64,000 nt of DNA from Dysidea avara (lineage: Eukaryota; Porifera; Demospongiae; Dictyoceratida; Dysideidae): assembly GCF_963678975.1 (NCBI RefSeq), contig NC_089276.1, positions 31,946,368 through 32,010,367 on the forward strand, given 5' to 3'. Positions 31,827-43,923 of the stretch are shown here, one piece after another. Every line of letters begins with the position of its first letter. Position 1 is the first letter of the stretch. Below the pieces are notes generated by a model. It saw only the letters and a list, made by a program, of their open reading frames with translations. It was not told where the DNA came from and ran no database searches. A program made the position numbers and the translations under genes.

Positions 31827-32639
31827 TTAATGATGTAATGTAATGATGTGATATGATGTAATATAATGTAATTTATGCATATATACCTGTAATATTACTG
31901 AATATTGTGTACTGTAGTTGTAAGAGTTAGTTGTTATTGTGTACTTTCAGTTATTGATTAATAATATTATATACAGTGGTCTGTTTTGCCTATAAACGGT
32001 CTGCCCAAGAGCCTATGTTTCCCTACAATTAGAACAATACCCACACATATGTGTTTACAAATACACCTGAAGATAGTCAAAGATTAGTACATGCAATAAT
32101 TAAAGACTATATATAGAGCGATATTACCCAAAAAACTCTACTAGGGGCTTCTCTATACTTGTATATATGAACTTTGTAAAAATGTGTTTGGGTTTAAAGG
32201 TACCCAATTATCCTTTCAACATAAAACAAGAGCAGCATGCTCCTTGCCTTACTCAGAAACTGAAATTTGAAGTTTGATCTTCTAAAGCATTATTTAGGAC
32301 AAAAGACATTGATTTCTGTTAGGCTTTAGAATTGTGACAGCATATTGGTATTCACGATTTTTCAATGAATATAACAGGAATGCATGGTGATATAAACACT
32401 AAGCCTGCAGTAGAGGTAGCATTGTAGCTAAATATAAGCATAAGATTTTGATATAATTATCCATATAAATACACATTAAAATACTGCATTCTGATTGGTT
32501 AAAACATAGCAACCATATTAAATAATTGGCAAATCAAACCAATTTTTTCAGGGCATATATATATGCATATTATTTCATTAAATATTTTATTTTATTGTTG
32601 CTACATATAATCTATTGTTTACCTTTAATTTGTTACTTA
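31827..32639. other. AT-rich spacer
   Basis: Strings of ATGATGTAATGTAATG directly after the 26-bp array, then unstructured AT-rich DNA. No gene recognised. Confidence 0.45.
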
Positions 32640-33026
32640 AAAATGGATATTTATGCCTGGTGGCATGCACTAAAGGAGTGTTGAGCAGACAATTACAATC
32701 AGATGAGCTCAAGAAGTACATTGTAATGATTGCTCAAACAGAGGAAGACCTGGAGAATGCTGATACAATAACATTGAGGGAGGTAGGAAAGAGATATAAT
32801 AACTGTAGAGAAAGTAATGTTTCAGTTTGCAAATTAATGTAAACCTACATGGCTGTAACTTATAGCAATATTAGACATGCTATACTCTAAGACTGATGTG
32901 CATAGCTATTAATTGTGCAATATTTTTTTTTAAAACTGCAGTTTGCTGAATCTTTGCTATTGAATGAGGCATGCACATTGCCTAATGAGATGAAGTAGGA
33001 AAACATAACATGGCAAAGATTTTATG
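32640..33026 (+). pseudogene. Possible exon remnants of an unrecognised gene
   Basis: A helical peptide (QLQSDELKKYIVMIAQTEED...TITLRE) could be spliced in frame from the GT at about 32782 to an AG at 32940, where FAESLLLNEACTLPNEMK then hits TAG. The frame beyond the stop (ENITWQRFY) continues to a good donor, GTGAGT at 33027, so the stop may be a mutated codon. I recognise no family. It may be the relic of a gene or of a mobile element. Confidence 0.22.
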
Positions 33027-33859
33027 GTGAGTTCTGTTATGAGTTCTAATGAATAATTCAGTAATGAATGTATATTATCTAGCATTGTTTAATTGTTATA
33101 AGTGTGTTGTATAGCTACTCACTACTTACTGTTATGCTTGTGGATGGGAAGACAATGTGTTTAGCTACTCTTATCTGAATGTACTCTTTAACATCCACAT
33201 TAATTTTTGCTGTAGGTCCAGTGTGATGAATGTGAGTGGTGCAAGGTACTATTTACAGTATGTATAATCAAGAAAAGTGTACGTAAACAAGAAATTGGAT
33301 CCTCAAAAGAAGAGTGTACATATAGTATATCAAAATGCAAATACAGTGAGGAGCCATGCATGGCATGTTGCACAACTGATGACACTTACAAAGTTCATTT
33401 TTCAAGTTATTAGCTTTGCACAAGCAGTATATGTATAATTCAGTTAGAACCTTCTAGCTACCATGCACATTGTAATTGCTCTCCTCGCTTATTTACCTAA
33501 TTGTGTTGTACATTGTCATGCAGTTATCCACATTTATAATTGAGTATGAGACCATCTGCATGTTTCTGATAGCTATAAAGTAGCATACATACACAGTACC
33601 ATTCATGTGAAGTTCTGCAGACAAAGTGAGATCATGTACATAAGATTTAGGTACATCAGTGTAGGACTATATAGTGGGAAATGCATGGGCATGGCAAGGA
33701 TAAAATGCATGTGTGTGCTGATGAATAAATCTACATAGTTATAGCTCAGTAGTAAGCAGATTATTATGTTGTGTTCTAAGTTTACTCAGCTAGAAATGCT
33801 TGTAAAGACAGCCCATTGTAGCTAGGTGATGGTAAGGCTAGAAGACACTGAGAAAAGGC
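33027..33859. other. No gene recognised
   Basis: One short segment (about 33214-33246) reads VQCDECEWCK and is bounded by AG and GT, vaguely zinc-finger-like, but it is not in phase with the preceding candidate exon. Otherwise AT-rich and featureless. Confidence 0.35.
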
Positions 33860-34035
33860 ATAATACGCATATGGTACGTACCATACGCGTATGTCCATAC
33901 CGTACGCGTATGGTACGGAAAATCGTACCGTACGCGTATGGTATGTACCATACGCGTATGGTACATACCATACGCGTACGGTACAAAATACGCATATGGT
34001 ATAGAACATTAGTATTAGTATTAGTATTAGTATTA
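33860..34035. repeat. Palindrome-rich element (ACCATACGCGTATGGT units) with (TTAGTA)n
   Basis: At least four copies of palindromes built on TACGCGTA (CATACGCGTATG, GTACGCGTACG), arranged around the core GGAAAATCGTACC. It ends in AATACGCATATGGTATAGAAC and TTAGTA repeats at 34010-34035. The 24.5-kb block contains the same right-hand segment in inverse orientation, so this is a family with defined ends. Confidence 0.75.
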
Positions 34036-34140
34036 CAGGTAAAGAAGGCTCAAGGAGCCTGTAAAGCCTGATCTGTACAAAAAGAATTTAACAAATTTGC
34101 AACTACATAGCAAAAATTATATACAATAATAGTTAACTAA

Positions 34141-34548
34141 TTAATAATCATACAATAAAGTAGACCAGCCACTGTCAAGAAAATTTTTAAAATCATTAAG
34201 TGTGGGAGCATTAACTATGTGATTGGGTAAACTGTTCCAGTCATTAATGGCTCGTACAGTGAAAAAAGTAGATCTCACTCTTGATGTTGCTTGAGGTTTA
34301 AATAACTTGTAATTGTGACCCCTAGTTGTTGATGAAGTTGCAGTAGTAAACAAATCTGATGTATCTAGACTGAAATGGCTGTGTAATAACTGATAGAACA
34401 TTATCATATCTCCGCGCAGTCTGCGGTATTTAAGTGATGGCAAGTTTAGAGCAGTGAGGCGATCATTATATGTGCAGTTTTGAAGATCCTGGACCAATTT
34501 AGTGGCTCTTCTCTGTATCTTCTCTATTTGTTTGTATCTATCTCCCAT
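34141..34548 (-). pseudogene. LINE ORF2 3' fragment
   Basis: The translation of 135 aa reads IEKIQRRATKLVQ, LNLPSLKYRRLRGDMIMFY, TRGHNYKLF and AINDWNSLPNHIV, ending FKNFLDSGW. This is the C-terminal segment of a CR1/L2-like non-LTR reverse transcriptase, severed from its catalytic domain. Its 5' side abuts a plus-strand fragment of a different LINE. Confidence 0.82.
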
Positions 34549-34559
34549 TTAAATCTACT

Positions 34560-34738
34560 GTATTACGGACCCGACACTCACATAACTTTAAACTAGTACC
34601 TTACCAACCAAGAATTGATGTATATAAATATTCCTTCCTCTCAAGAACTGTACCAGAATGGGATGATGAGATTATTGAGACTGACTGTGTTGAAGAATTT
34701 AAGCAAAAATTATCCCCTTCTATGTATATAGTTAAGTA
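34560..34738 (+). pseudogene. LINE ORF2 terminal fragment, opposite orientation
   Basis: In frame from about 34569: TRHSHNFKLV, then YKYSFLSRTVPEWDDE and EEFKQKLSPSMYIVK followed by a stop. The same tail type as the fragment at 53.2 kb. It is followed by repeated GTAATTGTA(C/T)AT units (34745-34870) and (AATA)n at about 34910-34940, a typical LINE 3' end. Confidence 0.75.
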
Positions 34739-34939
34739 ACTTATCGTAATTGTATATATTTTTATAGTTTATTATCGTAATTGTACATATGTATATAATT
34801 GAGTAACTTGTCGTAATTGTACATACTTTTATAGTTAAGTAACTAATTGAAATTGTACACATGTAATTGCACGTCAGCATTATACCTCTGGAGGGTCCTG
34901 CTGATTAACAATAAATAATAAATAAACAATAAATAATAA

Positions 34940-36176
34940 TGCTGAACTATTGCAAATCATCGAGAGCTGTTGCATCACATAATCAGTAGCACATGTGATG
35001 CATGGTGGAAATGGCGAATTAGTGTGAGTGGTTGAGGCAGACATATTACAAGGCAGCAGCTGCGATAAACTTGAGTGGTCGTGTTATACATGTGTCAGGT
35101 GAACACAAACTGTTAATAGTTAATGTATATTTATCTGATGAACGGTTTGTTTTTGTCACATGTTGTGGGCACGTGATGTCTCGAATACATTGGAGTACAA
35201 GCTAAGTCTAAAGTTACTGACCATCAACAGGAGGACCGACCGAGAACAATGTATACCTGGAAGGAAGTATTGCCAACTAAGCGACTCTGAATGTGGAGGT
35301 TCCCATGTGTTAGAAAATTTGAAGTTGGCTGTCACGGTCTGGAAGTGAAGATTAAGTTAGTATTAGCTACAATAGGTTTAGCTATAGTTTCTATAAGCTG
35401 CATAAACAGCAGTGTGTAGGTTTTAGCTAGTTAGATGCACAAACAGCATGCACTTTTTAATGTAACTGCCTAAGGGCAGATTATTTTTGTGTATGCATGA
35501 TTTTCGTTCAAACGTGGTCAAGGGGGAAGCACCCAGTCCTTCCCCCACGAACATTCCACGTTACTTTTTGGTCTTCAGCTAGGCCCTGACATCACCAAAA
35601 GTCTCTGCTTCCAATACTGGGCTTAAGCTTTTGTTTCGACTTGACATATGAATAAAAAGCTTTAGGATTACTTGATTAGCTAGATACTGATTTAAAATCA
35701 GATTGTTCATGGGACAGTTCAGTGGGCAGCTCTAAATTTTGATTTAACTTTCATAACACTTCCTGTAACCAAATCTCGCAGTTCATTAAGTCAAGCCAGT
35801 TGTCCAATAAATAAATTATGGCATCATCATTGCATGGGAGTACAGGGTCAGGGGCCGGGTGTACCGTGACATCGACATTAACTGAACAGGCTTGCCCCCG
35901 CGGAAGTCGCGCTTTACGTAATTTTTGTGGCACAAGGCGGGTTATGTCCCCTAACCACTGAGACTGACAATAAAGTAGATCATACAATACAATTGAGCGT
36001 TTGTCAGCAAAACAGCATCTTCATGATGTGGTGAACTTTATAGTCTTAGTCTTATATACCGAGCTATACCTTTAACGTACTGGAATATAGCTATATTAAC
36101 TATATTATTTGAACTTATATTATTATTGGGAGGAGCTAGCTATTTAAAGTTCATTGTCACGATTGCAGACTCGAAG
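34940..36176. other. Intergenic / 5' flank of the kinase-kelch gene
   Basis: No gene recognised. Frames at 35160-35348 (+) and 35751-35987 (-) lack domains. The promoter of the kinase-kelch gene should lie just above 36177; no clear core element was seen. Confidence 0.45.
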
Positions 36177-38893
36177 ATGACATCTGATTCATCGCTAAGA
36201 GAGATCACTGATATTCGGATTGGCAGGCAAATCGGAAGAGGAGCAAATGGAAAAATCCTGGAGGCCAAATGGGAAGGAATTGAAGTGGTCGTTAAGGAAT
36301 TCACTTTATTGAACGAAGCAAGCAAGTCAGAGGTTCAGACTTTTGAATGGAATTTATTGCAATCATGTGAGCATAGCAGTCGATTACGTCATCCCAACAT
36401 TATTCGTTTCCTTGGTATTTACCGTTCTCCTGGCGCCAGAGTACCAAAATTAGTCCTGGAGCGACTTCACTGCAGTCTCAATAGTTTGCTAGAACAAACT
36501 AAAACCATTCCGGTTGAAGCAAAATTGTCAATTCTTCATGATGTTGCTTCAAGTATTAGGTACCTTCACTCACGTACTCCACCAATTATTCACCGCAGTT
36601 TGTCAAGTAATCATATTTTACTATCAAAAGGAATGGAGGCTAAAATCGGTGACCTAGATACAGCTCGTTTCATAGACCTGAGAAGGCAAGCTCAAATCAC
36701 TAGATCACCTGATACTGTAGCCTTTATGCCCCCCGAAGTATTAGCAACCAACCAAAATGGTAAGTACAAGCCAGGATGTGAAAAAGAACTAGATGTGTTC
36801 TCATTTGGTTGTGTGATGCTTCACACATTATCCCAACAGTGGCCTGCACCCTCAGAACTTGTAGTTGTTGATCCTGAAATGAAGGTTCAGTCAGAAGTGG
36901 AAAGACGTAAGAGCTACTTTAATATTATAGACAGAAGCAAGTTCGGGATGTTGATCCCCTTGATTAAAAGCTGCCTCAATTACCTTCCAAAAAACAGAGC
37001 ATCAATAATGACAATATGTGAACATTTGGAGAGTCTGATTGACAGGGAACATGTTCCATCTGTTGCATCACTGCTCCATAAACTAGAGAGGAAGGATTTT
37101 GAAATGAATAACAAGGATATTGAGATTCATGCACTAAGATCTGACATGTCAAGGATACAAATTGCACATCCTCACCTACCGCTTAAACAGGTCGCTATTA
37201 TGTTTTAATGTATTAATTTGTATACCATAAATGACAATAGTTTGGGTCTGGTGAATTTGATAAAGTACACAAATTTGCCAAACTTATTTAGCTAATCATA
37301 TTGTTCAATATTGCAATTCACCAAACTTTTACTCGCTAAACAAAGGTGGCTCCAGGAATTTTGGTAACAAGTTTCTGAATTTTCTGTAATTTCTGTTGCA
37401 TGCATGCTTAATCTGGGGTGGTCTCTCCCAGGATATTTTGAAAATTATGTGGTCTGAGATTGAATATTTTCACCAACGAATCTTTAAATAAAAAGACGTT
37501 TGAAGCATACAATAAACATGAATGCCTTTCTGGGGGTCTGGAGCATGCTCCCAGGAAAAATTTCAGGTCTTGAACACTCTGAGATATGATTTTTGGTCAG
37601 GTAAACTAAGTAACTTTTAAAGATACACAATGTGACTGTTCTATTAGGGTATAGTTGACTGCACTATTAGAGTATTTCAATCTGACCTTTGCAAATCAAT
37701 AATAATTGCTTAAATATATCTGACCAGCTTCTGGAAACTTCAGAAACCCTCCTGGATCCTCTCCTGCCAAATTATTTGATTCCAAAATCACCATTAAAGT
37801 CATGATCACACCAAACTTTTGTCAATTACGGTGTTCAAAAATTTTTCAGGTCTACCAGAGTAGCACTGACTTCTGGAAAAACCTCAAGCTAACATGGGAG
37901 AAATGTGCTGACCTTCCTGAGAAACTATTTGCCAGATCTATTGCTGAACTTGATGGGAAAGTGTATATTATAGGACAGCCTGGAATGGGAAGTGGAGATG
38001 TGTATACTACTCCTTTCATGTATGACTCTAACAAGGACCACTGGTCCACACTGCCAAAATTACCTTGTTATCGTTGTAGTCTAGTATCTGTACCTAACAA
38101 GAAGCAATTGTTAGCTATTGGAGGACATACGCTGAGTAATGATATTGTGGACGTTACCAGTAAAGTATTCCTATGGGATGAGAAGTATAAGAAGTGGCTC
38201 ACTCCATATCCTGACATGCCAACTGCACGATGTAGTTCCTCATGTATTTCCTATGGATCATCTGTGATAGTAGCTGGTGGACTTACAAATTGGAATCCTC
38301 TAACTATGACAAGATCAGTAGAAGTGCTTAACATCACTGAGAGTGACTCACACTGGAGTATGGTTGAACAATTACCACATGTTACATTTGAAGCAGTTCC
38401 TCTAATTGTAAATGATAATGTGTACATGGCTATAGGGATTGATGGCAATTTTACGAGTACATGTAATGTAGTGACTGCATCTATACCACAACTACTACAG
38501 AGTAGCAATGACAACAATAGCAATAGTCAAGTGTGGAACAAGCTACCTGACTTGCCTTACTATACGACTTCCATCAATTACTATAAAAATCATATTGTCT
38601 TCTTTACTGGAGAACAACCAATTGAGAAACTCAATAAAAATAAGCCAGGATGGAGGTTTGTTCCACTGATCCACATGTATAATCCCCATACCAGCACCTG
38701 GGATTGTATTGGAGACATTCAGCAGGGATATTGTTTTGGACCCTCTGTACATGTAAAGGAAGGCAAAATTCTCTTTATTGGAGGAATAGCCGCTCATGGT
38801 GAACATTGTGCCAGTGATACTGATGACATAATACCAACCTGTATGATGCTAACAATTTCACCTCATTTGACACTGCTTGATGATTATTACTAG
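36177..38893 (+). CDS. Pseudokinase-kelch fusion protein, two exons
   Basis: Exons 36177-37190 and 37850-38893, intron phase 0, predicted 685 aa. Residues 10-295 form a TKL/Tyr-like kinase fold: Gly loop IGRGANGKI (16-24), VVVK lysine K40, then HRS (139-141) in place of HRD and GDLD (158-161) in place of DFG, where the metal-binding Asp is kept but Gly is lost. PPE (185-187) and DVFSFGCV (206-213) are intact. Loss of the catalytic-loop Asp predicts a pseudokinase or a very weak kinase. A short helical stretch follows (300-330). From about 345 a kelch propeller begins (WEKCADLPEKLFARSIAELDGKVYIIG, WSTLPKLP, AIGGHTL, VAGGL, ILFIGG). The donor is weak (GTCGCT) but the acceptor (TTTTTCAG) is good. 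Unspliced, exon 1 would stop at 37208. The start is the first ATG; the frame is open slightly upstream without one. Confidence 0.85.
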
Positions 38894-40455
38894 CTAGTAG
38901 AGACTATTCACATCACACTATATAGCTGTATCATCACATCTATTCATTATAATCATTAATTATTAAAGCTTGTAAGATAGTTTTGTGGTAATGGGGCAGA
39001 TCCAGGACTACTAAAAAGGTTTTCCACTCTAAGTAAGTAAATACACCTGTCTAGTTATAGCATGCATGTGGTAGCAAATGAATTTTAATTGTAACTTGCA
39101 AACATACAAGTTACAAGGAAACATGATAAATACATGCACAGTTGCATGAGTGCATGTTGGCATGTTGATGTCTGGTGAAGTCATTTTTATGACTTGCCAA
39201 TCTGTCTGATCCCTTATACGTTCTTGGTTGTCAACATTATATAGTGACATCATTATGCATGTTTGTGTAACCTCACTGCTATTATGGGATGTGGTGTAGT
39301 AGACTTAAGACATCATACATGACTTTACAAGCGTGATCACTTAACCAATGAATGCTTTGTACTGGGTCATGATCATGACTTAGCAGTCCTTGACACTAAG
39401 ACCAGGAGAGGCCTAGGGTGGGATTTGGGCAAGCAAAAATAAGCTGTTGCTGTAAAACAGTATAGCCTTTAACCATATCCAGCACTATATAGGCATCAGC
39501 CTAATGTGTTGGCACAATATTAAAACATATGAAAGAGGTGTGAAATAACAAAACACTACAGGAAGTGTTTACTAGTACTAGCTATAGGTTTCAATAGGAA
39601 CCAAATGACTACGTTATACAAATACTATAGCTTGCTCTAAGTGTCAAATTGGCACCATTTATTCTAGTGCCAGATTTACACCATTGTGTTTACATCAATT
39701 GGTTAATGACTGTTCTATTAGAGTATGCCTATATCTTTTCTCCATAACAAACATTTTTACAGCTAGTACTTACAGTACAGCATAATTATTCACCTATTAT
39801 GCTAGCATTATGCTTGATATTATCAGACACCTGTTAGGATCCCACCCCACATGTTCAGTATGAGTCCATTACAGGTATGGTCTATTAACCACCTGTAATA
39901 ATTATCAGATAGGCACTTTGGGTTGGTATAAACAGTGGACCTATAGGGACCCATTTGGACAAACTTTTTTTTGAAATTTTATATATAGCTACTTTGTAAA
40001 TTCTCTACTTGTATACCTAGCTCTGCAAGTCACAGTGTGCTTAATCTCACATGGCCAGACCACATCTATATCATATAGCTATGCATAACCTTGGAAATTT
40101 ACAAGTGCCTACTCTGAAAAGGGGTCTGGACTGTTGAGCATAGGCTATGCATTCTTCATACCTCCAGCCACATGGGATATTAATGAATTCTAACAAGTCT
40201 TCACTTTGTGACACGAAGTCTGTTTGTTGAGCCTGTACTGACTACTTTGTTGAAACTACTTCCCTACAATCATTGGTTTCACAAACAGGTTTCCAAACTT
40301 AGTGGATATGGTTCACTGATGTTGGACCTTCAACATGCTGGATTCTCTGTTGATTGTGTGATGATTGAAGTTATTTGTTATTATTATTTGTTACTGTGAA
40401 GCACTCAATACAGAGTATAATACACAAATATACATTGAACAAGAAAAAATAATTA
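38894..40455. other. Intergenic, no gene recognised
   Basis: AT-rich, with a copy of the dispersed motif at 39708-39725. Frames at 39029-39253 (-) and 40208-40399 (+) have no domain support. Confidence 0.5.
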
Positions 40456-40459
40456 TAAT

Positions 40460-41155
40460 CTACAAATAATCATACAATAAGTTTTTAAAACTATTAAGGG
40501 ATGGCTGTTCAGTTTGTGGAAGATTGTTCCATAATTTGATTGTAGAAGGCAAGAAGGAGTATAGGTAAGTGTTAATTTTGGCATGTGGTATTCTGAAGCG
40601 TTGAGAGTGACCCCTTGTACATGTTGACAATGGAATCAGAGGCAAAGATGGCATGACAATGAGGTTATTGATTATCTTATAAAACATAACTAATTAGGAG
40701 TAGGAACAACGCACTTCAAGAGAAGACCAATTAAGTGAGTTATAAGCATAGTAGTGACACTACTTCTCCACGAATAGTCATTCATTACATAGCGTGCTGC
40801 AGTACGTTGTACTTTATCTATTGTGGAGATATCTGCTTGTAGGTGAGGTGCCCATATTGGAGATGCATGTAAGGATGGATCTAACAAAAGTTTTATAGCA
40901 GTTGGATTTGATATGTCTTGGACAGTAGTCTATGTTCTTTCTTATAAAAGCTTGAGTAGCATTTTCCTTAGCACAGATATTATGAATGTGGTTTTTCCAG
41001 GTGAGATGTTCATCAAAAGTTACTCCTACGTATTTTGCACTAGGAACCTTCTGTATTAAGTGATTGGATATGTAATAATTGTACTCAGTTGATAGGGTGG
41101 TGTTTGTTAGAGATTGTGAGATGCATACATTTCCATTTGCCACTTTGTAGCCCAT
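40460..41155 (-). pseudogene. LINE ORF2 3' part, frameshifted
   Basis: Three consecutive frames on the minus strand continue one another. 41155-40814 has AKYVGVTFDEHLTWKNHI. 40887-40690 has ASPIWAPHLQADI, VQRTAARYV. 40687-40460 has FYKIINNLI, TRGHSQRF, INTYLYSFLPSTIKLWNNLP. This is the order of a CR1/jockey-type ORF2 after the RT catalytic core. Two or more frameshifts make it inactive. Confidence 0.83.
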
Positions 41156-41307
41156 ATTTGCAAGGTAGATAAGTCATGCTGCAGAAGGATGCAGTCTTTT
41201 AAGGTATATGGATGGCATGATAAATTCAAATATCATCTGCATAGCGTCTATCAGTGCAATGTAGGTTTTGTACGATGTCATTGATTAAGTTGGTTGTTTA
41301 GGACATT

Positions 41308-41600
41308 TCATGCCAGTGACCACAAAACGAAGTGATGTATGCTATCTAAAGAGTTCAATACACCAAATTTTAACCAGCAGCCCATGTTGCCATTTCGTGT
41401 TCTTACAGGATCTTTAATGCAAGTACAGTATCCATTACAACCCTTTCCCGAACTTGTAATGGAGGCAAACCACACACGTCTATTGATGACACTTGTACCA
41501 TCACCACTAATCATCTGATTGGCTGAAATGTTAATTCTCTTGAGAAAAATCCACTTTTCATTTTTAGCTGTTTTTCAGGATCAATTTGTACATACTATAC
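41308..41600 (-). pseudogene. Fibrinogen-like gene fragment (duplicate of the 52.5-kb exon)
   Basis: The minus-strand translation contains INISANQMISGDGTSVINRR, then VWFASITSSGKGCNGYCTCI and RTRNGNMGCW. The sequence is clearly homologous to about 52485-52650 (-), including the non-coding flank (CAGCTAAAAA...). It looks like an isolated copy of one exon of a secreted fibrinogen-like protein family. No start codon in context and no partner exons nearby, so it is treated as a relic. Confidence 0.55.
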
Positions 41601-43923
41601 ACTATTGTGTCAACGAAATTAGTAGTTGGCTAACTAATTCTCTACTCAAATTCTTGACTGAACAGAAAGCATAACTGGTTTATTTGATTGTTTTAACAGA
41701 ATCCTGAAATGCTGCAAAGAATTAAAATCCATCCCACATGCATCAGTTGGTAGTTCCTGTTCCCACTTGAATCATCAAAATTAACCGAAGGGGTCAGTGG
41801 AAAAAAGGAACATGTGCCATTTAGATTTTCCATTTTCTAAAAATTATAGGATGGCTTGTTTTAGCCACATGAATATGTTGTCACAAAGTAAACAACCCAA
41901 AGGTAGAATAAAACAAACATGTTCAGTGTGATGTCAAGTTGAATAGGTGAATAGCAAAGTTTTACATTATTGTTTATAGTCAAACACAAATAATTATTTT
42001 ATATAATCTTTCCAGACTGGAATGGCTTCCCAGGAAGATGCTTCTAGATCTATCAAAACTTTTAATATAATGTGGCAATGAATTAACTCACAGGAAAGAT
42101 ATTAGTACTTTTTTCAAACATGTTCACAATTGAAGGGGCCAGTGGCAAAAGGGGACGTGTGCTATTTGAATATTCAGGTGATCACATAGTGGGCATTAAA
42201 CAGAATTTGTGACGTAACTGAATTATTATGATATTTGCTAAAAGTTGATTTGATACTGCCATAAACTTGGGGGGTTTCCCAAATATTGTAAATTCCTTTA
42301 ACATTATAAATTACGTATTTACACTCCTTATACTTTTAAACCTCATAACTCTAAAAGCTATACTTGCAGCTATCATCACAAAATTTTATAAGTACTTCTC
42401 TGACTACTTGATCACGTACTAGTGGTAGTCACTGAATAATCTAATTAGATGAAAGTTGCAAAATGGGTAATATCAATGTGAGCAATTTTATTACAATAGA
42501 TGCACTCTGTTTATTTCTGGATAGCTACACCATTCAGAGGAAAAAATCTTGACAAAAGTTTATTGACAGATAGTCTCACAATGAAAATACTGTCACGATT
42601 TAGATGTGAGAAATTGTAAAAATATATGTCTTACTATAGTAGATCCTTATAAGGAAATTTTATTTCTAAAGTGTGCGAGAGGTTACTGATTCAACTAAAA
42701 CGTATGTTGTGATTCTTGTGAATGAAGCTGTTTCTATATGTCAAAAATAAATATCATTTAAAGTAAAAACTGTATGGCAAAAACCATTAGTGGGATACCA
42801 AGGTAAACCATATTGTAGTTATAAAGGGGTTATTTCGATGGAGAGATTTAATGATATTTTGCAATTGACATTCCATTTGTGAAAAGTTCAACTGTAGTTA
42901 TTCAGCATGCTATCAGGCTGTTGGTACCAGCTATAGTGATTCATGAAGTTTTTATCTATTATAATTTTTCCTTAGTATAAGCACTGTTTAAGTTTAAAGT
43001 ATTAATTTCATGCAATGTGCACTTATCTGTAGTATGTAATAGCTGAGTACCTAGAGAAGTTTAATGAATTTCTTCATGGTGATGCAGCAACTCTATGGCC
43101 TTACACCACATTTCAATGAGCAGTTAAATTTCCTAGTGCACTTGTCACTCTCTACTCCATGAGCCTTGAACTTGACAGGAGATACCTTCTGCTGTTACAG
43201 TATGATCTAGTACAGATAGCTTCACTGATGCCACCCATCATAAAATATAATAACTGAATGGAGATAGCAGCTATAGATTAAAAGTTTTATGGTGATTCAA
43301 TTAGCGTCATTATACATGTGTGTCTAATTTTTAATTTTAGATATTACATCACACAAGTACGCATTTAGGATATAGACAATATAGACAAATGATAAACTGT
43401 GTACTGGAGGTGTGTATGTTTTTATTTCACTACAATTGCAGAAACATAAATATGAGAATTATTTCAAAAAGAAGAAAGTATCAAACATGTCAATGTGAAA
43501 ACAACACAACATTTCAGTTATGGATTTCAGTATCACTATAATAAACATGTTATTAGCTGTTAGCTCATATATATATCTATCAAGTGTGATGTTACATATG
43601 AACCATCACTTGGAGTGTCCTATACTATTATGTGTGAAGTTATTAATTAGAGTTGCAACTTTAGTTACAAGGTATATAAATGATATGTCATGAATCAAGG
43701 TACCGATATTACTTCCCTATAGTTTCATCAACAGCACCGATAAATACAAGGTGATTTTATTCTAGGTGAGTAGTTAGCAAAGTTTGTATTAACATTACAT
43801 GTGTAATTTATTATACAATTACAACTTCATAGCACTAAACATATTTCCACATTAATTACTAGTACAGAAGTAATTTACAACACTTATATATATTTTATTG
43901 TAGCTATACAATATTTCCAAGAG
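41601..43923. other. Intergenic; repeat scraps, 5' flank of the membrane-protein gene
   Basis: 41690-41830 resembles the end of the 7.6-9.4-kb element (TTTAACAGAATCC, GTTCCTGTTCCCA). A related AAGGGG(T/C)CAGTGG word recurs at 41788 and 42133. Nothing coding is recognised in 42.2-43.9 kb. Upstream of 43924 an ATTGTAG acceptor-like site at about 43903 could end a 5'-UTR intron. Confidence 0.45.

Noticed and set aside
33214..33246. Zinc-finger-like exon VQCDECEWCK
   Set aside because: Too short, out of phase with the neighbouring candidate exon, and no further zinc ligands nearby.
36126..36176. Upstream TTG start of the kinase-kelch gene
   Set aside because: Not an ATG; the ATG at 36177 directly precedes the kinase domain.
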